Of a DNA stretch of 64,000 bases, positions 33,942 through 41,738 are shown in pieces (the stretch's first letter is position 1; each line of letters begins with the position of its first letter). The position numbers were made by a program, and so were the translations under genes. Origin of the DNA: ZC4RG17 sp036380875 (GTDB taxonomy: Bacteria > Actinomycetota > Acidimicrobiia > Spongiisociales > ZC4RG35); the NCBI GenBank assembly GCA_036380875.1, contig DASVDX010000035.1, positions 1 through 64,000 of the forward strand, given 5' to 3'. Below the pieces are notes generated by a model, which saw only the letters and a program-made list of their open reading frames with translations, was not told where the DNA came from and did no database searches.

Positions 33942-35552
33942 GTGAGAGGCTTGATGCAGGACGTCCCGCTATCGATCTCTCTGATCCTGCGCCGCATCCT
34001 GTCGGTCGGAGCAGACATGACGGTCACCTCCGTCCAACCGTCCGGCGTCGATATCCGCCCGTACTCCGAGATCGCCGACCGCTCCCTCCGGCTGGCCTCC
34101 GCACTCGAGGAGCTCGGACTGCCGCCGGGCGCCACCGTCGCCAGCTTTGCCTGGAACGGACATCGGCATCTCGAGCTCTACTACGGAGTCCCGGTCTCCG
34201 GGCGGGTCCTCCACACCATCAACGTGCGGCTCCACGACGACGTGATCCAGTACATGGTCGGCCACGCTCGAGACCGGGTCATCTTCGTCGACGGCTCGCT
34301 GACCCCCCGGCTCGCTCCACTTCGCGATCGCCTCTCCGTGGATGTCTTCGTCGTCATGGAGGATGGCGCCGAGATCGACCCGGCTTTCGCAGACGACCCG
34401 CGCTACGAGGAATTGATCGGCGCTCAACAGCCGGCGGAGCCGCGGGACGTGGACGAGCACGAGGCGGCCTCGATATGTTTCACCAGCGGCACCACCGGTC
34501 GGCCCAAGGCCGTGGTCTATTCCCACCGCTCGATCCTCCTCCATGCCATGGGCCAGCTCATGGTGGACGGCCATGGGATACGTCGAGGCGATGTCGTCTT
34601 GCCTCTCACGCCGATGTTCCACGTCAACTGCTGGGGTCTGCCCTATTCGTCCGGCCTTGCCCCGGCCTCGCTCGTCTTCGCCGGTGCCGACACCAGCCCT
34701 GAAAGCGTGGCATCGCTGATCGAGCGGACGCGCCCCAACGTCCTCGCCGGTATCCCGACGTTCTGGGTGCAGATGAACGAGGTCTTCGCATCCGGGGCGT
34801 ACGACCTGAGCTCGGTGGACCGGATCCTGTGCGGTGGCGCCGAGCCTCCCCCTGCCCTCATCCAGAGGTACACCGACAGGGGGATCCATTTCTTCCATGG
34901 CTGGGGCATGACGGAGATGTCCCCCAGCGGGACCGGAAGCTGGATCCCGGCGCAGAGCGATGACGTAGAGCGGAGAGCGAGACAGGGTGTGGCCGCGCCG
35001 ACCGTGGAGCTACGGCTGGTGGCTGACGACGGGACCGAGGTGCCCTGGGACGGGACCTCGGTGGGCGAGATCGAGGCGCGTGGACCGTGGATCGCTGCCG
35101 CGTACTACGAGCCGGACGACGACTCGAACGAAAGCCGGTTCCGCGAGGGTTGGCTGAGGACTGGTGATGTCGGTCGGATCCACCCGGACGGGACGCTGGA
35201 GATCGTGGACCGCACCAAGGACCTCGTGAAGTCTGGGGGAGAATGGATCAGCTCAGTGGAGTTGGAGCGGGTGCTGGCCGCACATCCGGCCGTGAAGGAG
35301 TCCGCGGTCGTGGCGGTCCCTCATCCGCGATGGGGGGAGCGGCCTGCGGCATTGGTCGTTCTCGACACGGGCGCCGAGGCAACCGAAGAGGAGCTGAAGG
35401 AGTTCCTGGCAACGAGAATGGCGAGGTGGCAGGTGCCCGACATCATCGAACTGGTGGACGATCTGCCCAAGACCGGCGTGGGCAAAGTCGACAAGCGTCG
35501 GCTCAGAGAAGAGGTGGTTCCCGCCCTCGCCGACCGGTGGCCTCAGTCGTAG
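33942..35552 (+). CDS. AMP-dependent acyl-CoA synthetase (AlkK/DmdB-like)
   Basis: A 536-residue ANL-superfamily ligase activating a carboxylic acid with ATP and CoA. The AMP-binding motif SICFTSGTTGRPKAVVYSHRS lies near residue 180. HGWGMTEMSP, GWLRTGDVGRIHPDG and VDRTKDLVKSGGEWIS follow in order, and the C-terminal hinge and catalytic Lys (KTGVGKVDKRRL) are present. Overall it resembles the medium-chain/methylmercaptopropionate-type ligases, so an aliphatic or aryl-aliphatic acid is likelier than a long-chain fatty acid; that is inference. GTG start with AGGAGG at 33931-33936. Operator A lies about 35 bp upstream. The 3' end overlaps MaoC by 10 bp. Confidence 0.9.
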   Translation: MRGLMQDVPLSISLILRRILSVGADMTVTSVQPSGVDIRPYSEIADRSLRLASALEELGLPPGATVASFAWNGHRHLELYYGVPVSGRVLHTINVRLHDDVIQYMVGHARDRVIFVDGSLTPRLAPLRDRLSVDVFVVMEDGAEIDPAFADDPRYEELIGAQQPAEPRDVDEHEAASICFTSGTTGRPKAVVYSHRSILLHAMGQLMVDGHGIRRGDVVLPLTPMFHVNCWGLPYSSGLAPASLVFAGADTSPESVASLIERTRPNVLAGIPTFWVQMNEVFASGAYDLSSVDRILCGGAEPPPALIQRYTDRGIHFFHGWGMTEMSPSGTGSWIPAQSDDVERRARQGVAAPTVELRLVADDGTEVPWDGTSVGEIEARGPWIAAAYYEPDDDSNESRFREGWLRTGDVGRIHPDGTLEIVDRTKDLVKSGGEWISSVELERVLAAHPAVKESAVVAVPHPRWGERPAALVVLDTGAEATEEELKEFLATRMARWQVPDIIELVDDLPKTGVGKVDKRRLREEVVPALADRWPQS

Positions 35553-36001
35553 AAGCGGTAGAGAGCTTCGGCGGCCAGCGCCGGCTTCTCCTGGCCTTCG
35601 ATCTCCATCGTGAGGTCGGCGGTCACCTCCACCCCGCCGGGGACCTCCCGCGCCGATGCCAGCTTGCCGGCGAGTCGCACCCGGGAGCCCACCGGCACCG
35701 GGGCGGGGAACCGGAGGCGGTTCAACCCGTAGTTGATGGCCATCCCCACCTTTTCGACCTGGAGCAGCTCCGACCAGAGCGGGATCACGAGGGACAGAGT
35801 CAGATAACCGTGCGCGATCGTCGACGCGAAGGGCCCCTCGGCGGCGCGCCGGGGGTCCACATGGATCCATTGACGGTCCCGCGTGGCGGCGGCGAACAGG
35901 TCGATGTCCTCTTGGGTGATCTCGATCCAAGAGCTCTTCCCGAGCTCGGTTCCGTCCTCGATCTCGAGGAGGTCTGCCGGCTTTTCTACCGAGAGGGCCA
36001 T
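35543..36001 (-). CDS. MaoC-like (R)-specific enoyl-CoA hydratase
   Basis: A 152-residue hotdog-fold hydratase. The hydratase-2 signature is clear: ITQEDIDLFAAATRDRQWIHVDPRRA with the catalytic Asp and His, followed by PFASTIAHGYLTLSLV. The domain ends with strands RLRFPAPVPVGSRVRL and VEVTADLTMEIEGQEKPALAAE. It would hydrate a trans-enoyl-CoA to the (R)-hydroxyacyl-CoA, complementing the dehydrogenase encoded 12 bp upstream in the same operon. Both are on the minus strand behind operator C. Confidence 0.9.
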   Translation of the reverse strand: MALSVEKPADLLEIEDGTELGKSSWIEITQEDIDLFAAATRDRQWIHVDPRRAAEGPFASTIAHGYLTLSLVIPLWSELLQVEKVGMAINYGLNRLRFPAPVPVGSRVRLAGKLASAREVPGGVEVTADLTMEIEGQEKPALAAEALYRFYD

Positions 36002-36013
36002 CGTGGCTCCTTC

Positions 36014-36919
36014 CTAGTCGTCCAGTTCCGGGGGAGTGATCCCGTAGGTCTCGAGGTTCTCACCGACCGTGGTGGCGAAGGCTTCGGCGATGGCGTCGGC
36101 GTCCCATCCGCCGTCCTTGAAAGCCGTCCGCACCTCGGTGGGGTGCGACCACAAGCTGAGGCGGTCGCCTCCGATGCCGATGCATTGGCCGGTGATGTGG
36201 GCCGCCTGGTCTGAGGCGAGAAAGACCACGAGACCGGCGCAGTCTTCGGGAGGGCCAAAGCCTACCGAGCGTCTCACCTTGCTCGGCAATGGGTCGCCTC
36301 TCTCCACCATCTCGACGTAGGGCTGAAGGAACGGCACGGTGGCGGTCATCGCCGTCACTGCATTGGGGACGATGGCGTTGACCGTCACTCCGGCGCGAGC
36401 CAGTTCGAGAGCCCAGGTGCGGGCCATGGCGGCGATGCCTGCTTTGGCCGCGGCGTAGTTGGTCTGCCCGAAGTTGCCGCGCTGGCCGGCGGGCGAGCCG
36501 GCGAGGATCAACCGGCCGCCGTGACCCGCCTCACGGAAATAGATGGCTGCGGCCCTGGCGCAGGTGAACGTGCCGCGAAGATGGACCCGGATCACCTCGT
36601 CGAACTCGTCGTCGCTCATCTTCCAAAGTGTGCGATCCCGCAGGATCCCGGCATTGGTCACCATGGCGTCGAGTCGGCCGTAGGTATCGACGGCGGCAGA
36701 CACGAGCGTGTCGGCGGCCTGCGAGTCGCCGACTGGCACTCCAACCGGGATGGCCTCTCCGCCGGAAGCCCGGATCCGCCGCGCGGCGGCTCCGGCCTTC
36801 TCGTCGTCGACGTCATTGACGACGACCGATGCTCCCGCCGCGGCGAGTGCCTCGGCGTATGCGAGGCCCAGGCCCTGTCCGCTCCCAGTGACGATGGCGA
36901 CCTTTCCCGACAAGTCCAA
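36014..36919 (-). CDS. Short-chain dehydrogenase/reductase, (3R)-hydroxyacyl-CoA dehydrogenase-like
   Basis: A 301-residue SDR. The cofactor loop is VTGSGQGLGLAYAEAL, followed by VVVNDVDDEK (Asp favouring NAD+), TNAGILRDRTLWKMSDDEFD, and the active-site stretch AGSPAGQRGNFGQTNYAAAKAG with Ser, Tyr and Lys. The NAGILRDR and GNFGQTNYAAAK blocks are typical of the multifunctional beta-oxidation (HSD17B4-type) dehydrogenases that pair with MaoC hydratases. The TTG start at 36919 has GGAGAG 4 nt upstream; longer in-frame versions run back through the operator and promoter. First gene of the operon with maoC. Confidence 0.88.
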   Translation of the reverse strand: MDLSGKVAIVTGSGQGLGLAYAEALAAAGASVVVNDVDDEKAGAAARRIRASGGEAIPVGVPVGDSQAADTLVSAAVDTYGRLDAMVTNAGILRDRTLWKMSDDEFDEVIRVHLRGTFTCARAAAIYFREAGHGGRLILAGSPAGQRGNFGQTNYAAAKAGIAAMARTWALELARAGVTVNAIVPNAVTAMTATVPFLQPYVEMVERGDPLPSKVRRSVGFGPPEDCAGLVVFLASDQAAHITGQCIGIGGDRLSLWSHPTEVRTAFKDGGWDADAIAEAFATTVGENLETYGITPPELDD

Positions 36920-36947
36920 TGCGCTCTCCTCGGCCGTTGTCCAGACG

Positions 36948-36953
36948 AGTATA
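36948..36953 (-). promoter_or_regulatory. -10 element of the SDR-maoC operon
   Basis: On the minus strand TATACT lies about 29 nt before the SDR start codon and overlaps operator C, as expected for repression by steric block. Confidence 0.5.
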
Positions 36954-36966
36954 AAGTAAACTGATA
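36950..36966. promoter_or_regulatory. Operator copy C of the MarR-region palindrome
   Basis: TATAAAGTAAACTGATA matches the pattern of copies A and B with two departures in the left arm and centre. It overlaps the TATACT -10 of the divergent SDR-maoC operon. Confidence 0.6.
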
Positions 36967-37011
36967 CTGGCTCACGCCGCGATCCCCCCGAAGGTTCACG
37001 CCCGCTTTTCC

Positions 37012-37039
37012 TTGCCGATATCAGGTAACTTGATAATAT
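37012..37039 (+). promoter_or_regulatory. Promoter of the liv operon
   Basis: TTGCCG (37012-37017) and TAATAT (37034-37039) are separated by 16 nt. Operator B occupies the spacer and overlaps the -10. The leader to livG is about 70 nt. Confidence 0.55.
37019..37035. promoter_or_regulatory. Operator copy B of the MarR-region palindrome
   Basis: TATCAGGTAACTTGATA has perfect 5-bp arms, a further G/C pair inside each arm, and the same TATCARGnnnCYTGATA pattern as copy A. It lies inside the liv promoter. Confidence 0.7.
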
Positions 37040-37117
37040 CGACGGAAGCGAGGAGGAGCTGGCCACGAGACGGAATCTCGCCCGGCGGGGCAGCGCGAGG
37101 CGTCCGGATCATTTCTG

Positions 37118-37855
37118 ATGACCTTCATGCTCGAGCTCGTAGACGTCGGCAAGAGCTTCGGGGGCCTGCGCGCTCTGGACGGTCTCTCGCTCCAGGTACG
37201 GGAGGGCGAGATCCTGGGATTGATCGGCCCCAACGGCTCGGGCAAGTCGACCGCTTTCAACGTGATCACAGGGTCATTGAAGTGCGATCGCGGTTCGGTT
37301 CTCTTCGCGGGAGACGACATCACAGGGCTTCCGCCACACCGCATCGCCAGGCTGGGCATCGCCCGCACCTTCCAAATGGTGCGTCCCTTCTCCAACCTGA
37401 CCGCCCTCCAGAACGTGTTGGCGGGTCACCTCTTCGGCGGCCGACCCGGAGGCGGAGGCTATGAGCCTCGCGACGCGGCGATGGCTGCGCTGGATAGGGT
37501 CGGACTGGCGCACAAGGCAGACCAGCCGGCTTCCGCCTTCACCATCGTGGAGCGCAAATGGCTCGAGGTGGCTCGCGCCATCGCCGGCAACCCCAGGCTG
37601 GTTCTCCTCGACGAGTTCATGGCCGGCCTCACCGCCCAGGAGATCCCACGGGCCGTGGAGTTGATCAAGTCCGTTCGCGAATCGGGGGTGACCGTCGTCG
37701 TGGTGGAGCATGTGATCAAGGCCATCACCGGTGCATGCGACCGCGTGGTCGTACTCGACGCCGGCAGGAAGTTGGCCGAGGGCCCGCCCGACGAGGTGGT
37801 CGAGAACCCGGCGGTGATCGAGGCGTACCTGGGGAGCCGACATGCTCGAGGTTGA
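37118..37855 (+). CDS. livG: LIV-type ABC transporter ATP-binding protein LivG
   Basis: A 245-residue ATPase subunit of a branched-chain-amino-acid-type importer. Walker A is GPNGSGKST near residue 37, the livG-type block IARTFQMVRPFSNLTALQNV follows, and Walker B is LVLLDEFMAGL. The ABC signature is abnormal: where LSxGQ is expected the protein reads SAFTIVERKWLEVARA, and the Pro of LLDEP is Phe. The partner LivF keeps a standard signature, so the pair may have one impaired composite site. ATG at 37118; another ATG at 37127 is possible. First gene of the five-gene operon; overlaps livF by 14 bp. Confidence 0.9.
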   Translation: MTFMLELVDVGKSFGGLRALDGLSLQVREGEILGLIGPNGSGKSTAFNVITGSLKCDRGSVLFAGDDITGLPPHRIARLGIARTFQMVRPFSNLTALQNVLAGHLFGGRPGGGGYEPRDAAMAALDRVGLAHKADQPASAFTIVERKWLEVARAIAGNPRLVLLDEFMAGLTAQEIPRAVELIKSVRESGVTVVVVEHVIKAITGACDRVVVLDAGRKLAEGPPDEVVENPAVIEAYLGSRHARG

Positions 37856-38546
37856 AGGTCTCGAGGTCGCCTACGGCGACCTCCAGGTCGTGTGGGGGGT
37901 CTCCTTCGAGGTACATCGAGACTCCATCGTCGCCATCCTCGGGCCGAACGGCGCCGGCAAAACGACGACGCTGCTCTCCTTGATGGGTCTCCTCCCGAGG
38001 AAGGCCGGCTCGGTTCGGTTCGAGGGCGAGGACCTCTCGGGGCTGCCGACCCACGAGATCGTGGGACGGGGCATGGTGATGATCCCGGAGGAACGGGCCG
38101 CCTTTCAGACACTGACGGTGGCAGAGAATCTCGAGCTCGGGGCCTACTCCCTACGAGAGAAGGAGGCATTCGGGGAGGCGCTCGGGGAGGTGTTCGAGAT
38201 CTTTCCTCGCCTCGCCGAGCGGCGAAAGCAGGCTGCCGGGACTCTCAGCGGGGGTGAGCGGCAGATGCTGGCCATCGGAAAGGCCCTGATGGCCCGTCCC
38301 CGGCTGCTGATCCTCGACGAGCCGTCTCTGGGGCTCGCACCGATCGTCGTCGAGGACATATTCGGCGTGATCCGGCGAATCCGTGACCGGGGTGTTTCGG
38401 TCCTGATGGTGGAACAGCACGTCGAGATGGCGCTCGAAGTAGCCGACTACGCCTACATCCTCGAGACGGGGTCGATCGTCGCTCGTGGAACCGGGCCGGA
38501 ACTCGAAGCGGACGTGCGGGTCCAGGAGGCGTATCTCAGCCTATGA
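37842..38546 (+). CDS. livF: LIV-type ABC transporter ATP-binding protein LivF
   Basis: The 234-residue second ATPase of the importer. Walker A is GPNGAGKTT near residue 34, the Q-loop region reads EERAAFQTLTVAENLELGAY, the signature is LSGGERQMLAIGKALM, and Walker B plus D-loop is LLILDEPSLGLAP, followed by VLMVEQHVEMAL with the switch His. All catalytic elements are present, unlike its partner. It overlaps livG by 14 bp and livH by 4 bp (ATGA), indicating tightly coupled expression. Confidence 0.95.
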   Translation: MLEVEGLEVAYGDLQVVWGVSFEVHRDSIVAILGPNGAGKTTTLLSLMGLLPRKAGSVRFEGEDLSGLPTHEIVGRGMVMIPEERAAFQTLTVAENLELGAYSLREKEAFGEALGEVFEIFPRLAERRKQAAGTLSGGERQMLAIGKALMARPRLLILDEPSLGLAPIVVEDIFGVIRRIRDRGVSVLMVEQHVEMALEVADYAYILETGSIVARGTGPELEADVRVQEAYLSL

Positions 38547-39424
38547 GCCAACTGGTCGCCCAGAGCATCGTTTCCGGGATCCTGCTCGGTGGCATCTACG
38601 GGCTGGTCGCTTTGGGGTTGGCGCTCGCCTTCGGTGTGCTGAACGTGCTCAACGTGGCCCATGGTGAGCTCCTGATGCTGGGGGGCTACCTGGCGTTCTT
38701 CGCCTTCACCCGTTGGGGCCTCGATCCGTTCGTCTCCCTCCCCCTCGTGTTCATCGTGATGTTCGGGGTCGGGATCCTCCTCTATCTCGGTCTGTTCCGC
38801 TTCGTCACCAAGGCCGAGATCCACACGAGGATCAAGAACTCCCTTCTCGTTTCGTTCGGTTTGGCATTGGCCCTCCAGGCGCTGGCGGTGAGGTTCTTCA
38901 CTGCCGACGAGAGGACGATCTCGACCGCCTATTCGTCGGAGGCGTTCACGCTCGGGTCGATCCGCATCCCGATCGTCCGGTTGGCGGGCCTCGTCGTCGC
39001 CGTCATCGCCGCGCTCGTTCTCGAGTGGATCTTGTCCCGCACGCGATTCGGGAAAGCGTTGCGGGCCACTTCGGAGGATTGGACCAGGGCAGCACTCACC
39101 GGGATAGACGTCCGCCGGGTCTACCAGATCGCCTTTGCCATCTCGGCCGCTCTCGCCGCCATCGCCGGATCGATGGTCAGCCTGGGCTACAGCGTCAGCC
39201 CGAGTATCGGGCTCGGATGGACCCTCAAGGCCCTGATCGTCGTGGTGCTCGCTGGATTGGGGAGCATGCGCGGCATCGTCCTCGCCGGGATCGCCTTGGG
39301 ATTGGTGGAGAGCCTGGCCAGCGTGTGGATAGGCGGACAATACCGCGAGGTCGCCGCCCTCGTTCTCTTCCTGATCGTCCTCAGCTTCCGACCTCACGGA
39401 TTCTTCGGGAGGGCTCATGCCTAG
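38543..39424 (+). CDS. livH: LIV-type ABC transporter permease LivH
   Basis: A 293-residue polytopic inner-membrane permease with about eight hydrophobic segments. The N-terminal block VAQSIVSGILLGGIYGLVALGLAL and the motif LNVLNVAHGELLMLGGY are diagnostic for LivH. The cytoplasmic coupling region ATSEDWTRAALTGIDVRRVY corresponds to the EAA loop touching the ATPases. The C-terminus ends VLSFRPHGFFGRAH as in the family. It forms the heterodimeric pore with LivM, whose gene overlaps by 8 bp. Confidence 0.95.
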   Translation: MSQLVAQSIVSGILLGGIYGLVALGLALAFGVLNVLNVAHGELLMLGGYLAFFAFTRWGLDPFVSLPLVFIVMFGVGILLYLGLFRFVTKAEIHTRIKNSLLVSFGLALALQALAVRFFTADERTISTAYSSEAFTLGSIRIPIVRLAGLVVAVIAALVLEWILSRTRFGKALRATSEDWTRAALTGIDVRRVYQIAFAISAALAAIAGSMVSLGYSVSPSIGLGWTLKALIVVVLAGLGSMRGIVLAGIALGLVESLASVWIGGQYREVAALVLFLIVLSFRPHGFFGRAHA

Positions 39425-40382
39425 GCCTGTCGCCTCGGTGCTGGCCCTTCTCGTCCTGGTGGCGGCGGTGGCGTTGGGCCTCTCGATCGGTGATCAGCAC
39501 GTTCTGACCCTGGCTACTCAATCCATGATCCTTGCGGCGCTGGCCACGAGTTGGAACATCCTCGGGGGATTCGCCGGCCAGATCAGCCTGGGCCACTCCG
39601 CATTCTTCGGTCTCGGGGCGCTCCTCACGCGAGAGCTCTGGCTCGGTGGCCGAGCCCTCCCGGTGGCGATCGCCGTGGCAGCTGTCGTGACCGCGGTGGC
39701 CGCCTGCGTGGTCGGCATCCCCATGCTGCGATTGCGCGACATCTACTTCGCCATCGGCACCCTGGCTCTCGGGGTGGCGGTGTTCATCACTGCCGGGAAC
39801 CTGTGGCCGGGCATCAGTTCGCTCCCGGCCGAGATGCTGCGGAGTTACGACTTCACCGGGCCCTACCTCTTCGCGCTGGCGGTTTTGGTGGTGACCCTCC
39901 TGGCCTCGATCTGGCTCGCCCAGAGCAAGTTGGGTCTCGGGATGATGGCGGTGAGGGAGGACGAGGAGGCCGCCAAGGCAACGGGAGTGAACACCTTCGC
40001 CTACAAGCTGGCAGCCTTCGTGATCAGCGCGGCCCTGGCGGCGCTCGCGGGGAGTGCCTTCGCGCTCTTCAGCGTCAGCTACTACCCGAACTTCGCTTTC
40101 AGCGTCATTTGGACATTCGAGGCCGTCCTCGTCGCGTTCATCGGCGGTATCGGCACCCTCTTCGGACCGTTGCTCGGATCGATCTTCTTCATCGTCGGGC
40201 GCGATCTCATGCCGACGAATGTGGACGAGTTCCAGGTCGTCTTCTTCGGCCTTCTGTTCGTGGTCGTCGTCCTCGTCTTCCCGGGTGGCCTCAGCCAGGC
40301 CGCCGGGCGTCTTCTGGGGAGGCGGGCGGCGAAGGCGAGAACGACAGGCGACCGAGCAACGGCAGCGAGAGGAAGGAGCTGA
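39417..40382 (+). CDS. livM: LIV-type ABC transporter permease LivM
   Basis: A 321-residue polytopic permease. ALATSWNILGGFAGQISLGHSAFFGLGA is the hallmark LivM block, LRLRDIYFAIGTLALG follows, and the coupling loop reads GMMAVREDEEAAKATGVNTFAYKL. The C-terminal segments include GGIGTLFGPLLGS. A short Arg/Ala-rich cytoplasmic tail closes the protein. It pairs with LivH. The binding-protein gene starts one base after its stop. Confidence 0.95.
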   Translation: MPRPVASVLALLVLVAAVALGLSIGDQHVLTLATQSMILAALATSWNILGGFAGQISLGHSAFFGLGALLTRELWLGGRALPVAIAVAAVVTAVAACVVGIPMLRLRDIYFAIGTLALGVAVFITAGNLWPGISSLPAEMLRSYDFTGPYLFALAVLVVTLLASIWLAQSKLGLGMMAVREDEEAAKATGVNTFAYKLAAFVISAALAALAGSAFALFSVSYYPNFAFSVIWTFEAVLVAFIGGIGTLFGPLLGSIFFIVGRDLMPTNVDEFQVVFFGLLFVVVVLVFPGGLSQAAGRLLGRRAAKARTTGDRATAARGRS

Positions 40383-40383
40383 C

Positions 40384-41682
40384 ATGAAACAGCGGGCACC
40401 ACTGGTCGTGCTCGTCGTGCTGGCCATGGTCATGGCTTGCAGCACGGACGGAGGGTCGGGCCCGACCCAAACGGAGGCGGAAACGCCTGCGGCGACCGAA
40501 GGAAGCACTGCACCCACCACGACCTCCGGCGGTCCCGGAACGACCGAAGGAGCGCCGGTCGAGGCTCCGGAAGCCATCACGATAGGAGCGGTCGTTTCAA
40601 CGACCGGAGGGCTCGCCGGGGGCGGTGCCCAGGTGGCACGCGGGTACACCTATGCGGTCGACGCAATCAACGAGGCGGGAGGCGTCTATGTGGAGGAATT
40701 CGACACCAGTCTCCCGTTGCAGTTGGACATCCGGGATGACGCCTCGGATCCCAACCAGACGACGGCCATCATGGATGAGTTGGCCGGCACCGACATAGTC
40801 GCCTATCTGGGCGGCTTCGCCACGCCGGTGCACGCCGCCGGCTCGGCCACCGCCGAGAGGAACAGGATCCCGTATTTGGGCGTGGCGGTCTCGACGCAGG
40901 CGCTGAACGAGCAGGGATACCGCTACTTCTTCTCTCCGTTCCCGAAGTCGCCCGACATGGCGCGAACGGTGTTCGAGATGCTCAACGGGCTCCTGTCCGA
41001 AGATGAGCGTCCCTACAGGGTCGGGATCTTCCAGGAGGCGACCGACTGGGGTGAGGAGCTGGGACCGTTGTTCGTCCAGGAGGCGGAGAGCCATGGGTAC
41101 GAGATCGTGTATCACGAGACCTATGCCCCAGGGACGACGGATTACACGGACCTCATCCTGGGAGCGCGCGCAGCCGATGTGCAGGCGCTCCTCAGCCTCC
41201 CCACGCCGCCCGACGCGTTCGCCATCTACCAGCAGATGGGCGAACTCGGCTGGAAACCGCCCTTCAACTTGGTGATCCGCGGCGCCGACGTGCCCACGTG
41301 GAACGACCTGGGGCAGGCCGGTGACGGAGTGGTGCTTTCCACTCCGTGGCACCCTGGCCTCGGCTTTCCCGGCACGGAGGAGGTGAACCAACGCCACATC
41401 GAGGAGGAGGGCCGCCCGGCCGATCCCGTGGTGGGAAGCGCCTACGCCCTGATCGAGATCCTGGCCGACGCCATCGAGCGGGCGGGCACCCTCGACCGGG
41501 AAGCGGTGCGCGATGCCATCGCGGCAACGGATGGCCTCGAGACCATCATCGGGCCGATCACTTTCCGCGATGACGGCACCGCCGAGGTGCCCAACCCCCA
41601 CCTGCAGCGCATCGGTGGGGCGATCGAGCTGATCTGGCCGGCAGAGTCCGCCACGGCGGAACTGGTGTACCCGGCTCCTTGA
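40384..41682 (+). CDS. LIV-type ABC transporter substrate-binding lipoprotein
   Basis: A 432-residue periplasmic-binding-protein type I lipoprotein. The signal peptide ends in a lipobox VMAC (Cys19), followed by a Thr/Gly-rich tether to about residue 60. The binding domain opens ITIGAVVSTTGGLAGGGAQVARGYTYAVDAINEAGG, as in LivK/amide-binding proteins, and contains IRDDASDPNQTTAIMDEL and YAPGTTDYTDLILGARAADVQALL. It captures the substrate for the four upstream-encoded subunits. Context (CoA ligase, hydratase, dehydrogenase) suggests a carboxylic acid more than an amino acid. ATG with AAGGAG 6 nt upstream. Confidence 0.93.
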   Translation: MKQRAPLVVLVVLAMVMACSTDGGSGPTQTEAETPAATEGSTAPTTTSGGPGTTEGAPVEAPEAITIGAVVSTTGGLAGGGAQVARGYTYAVDAINEAGGVYVEEFDTSLPLQLDIRDDASDPNQTTAIMDELAGTDIVAYLGGFATPVHAAGSATAERNRIPYLGVAVSTQALNEQGYRYFFSPFPKSPDMARTVFEMLNGLLSEDERPYRVGIFQEATDWGEELGPLFVQEAESHGYEIVYHETYAPGTTDYTDLILGARAADVQALLSLPTPPDAFAIYQQMGELGWKPPFNLVIRGADVPTWNDLGQAGDGVVLSTPWHPGLGFPGTEEVNQRHIEEEGRPADPVVGSAYALIEILADAIERAGTLDREAVRDAIAATDGLETIIGPITFRDDGTAEVPNPHLQRIGGAIELIWPAESATAELVYPAP

Positions 41683-41700
41683 GGTCGATCCGATAGAACC

Positions 41701-41738
41701 AGCGGCGGGGCACCCGTGGCTACCGGGGCCCCGCCGCT
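41701..41738. terminator. Bidirectional hairpin between convergent livK-type and VanW genes
   Basis: A perfect 11-bp stem (AGCGGCGGGGC at 41701-41711 pairing with 41728-41738) encloses a 16-nt loop. It lies exactly between the convergent stops. There is no U-tract on either side, so termination may be of the GC-hairpin type. Confidence 0.65.
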
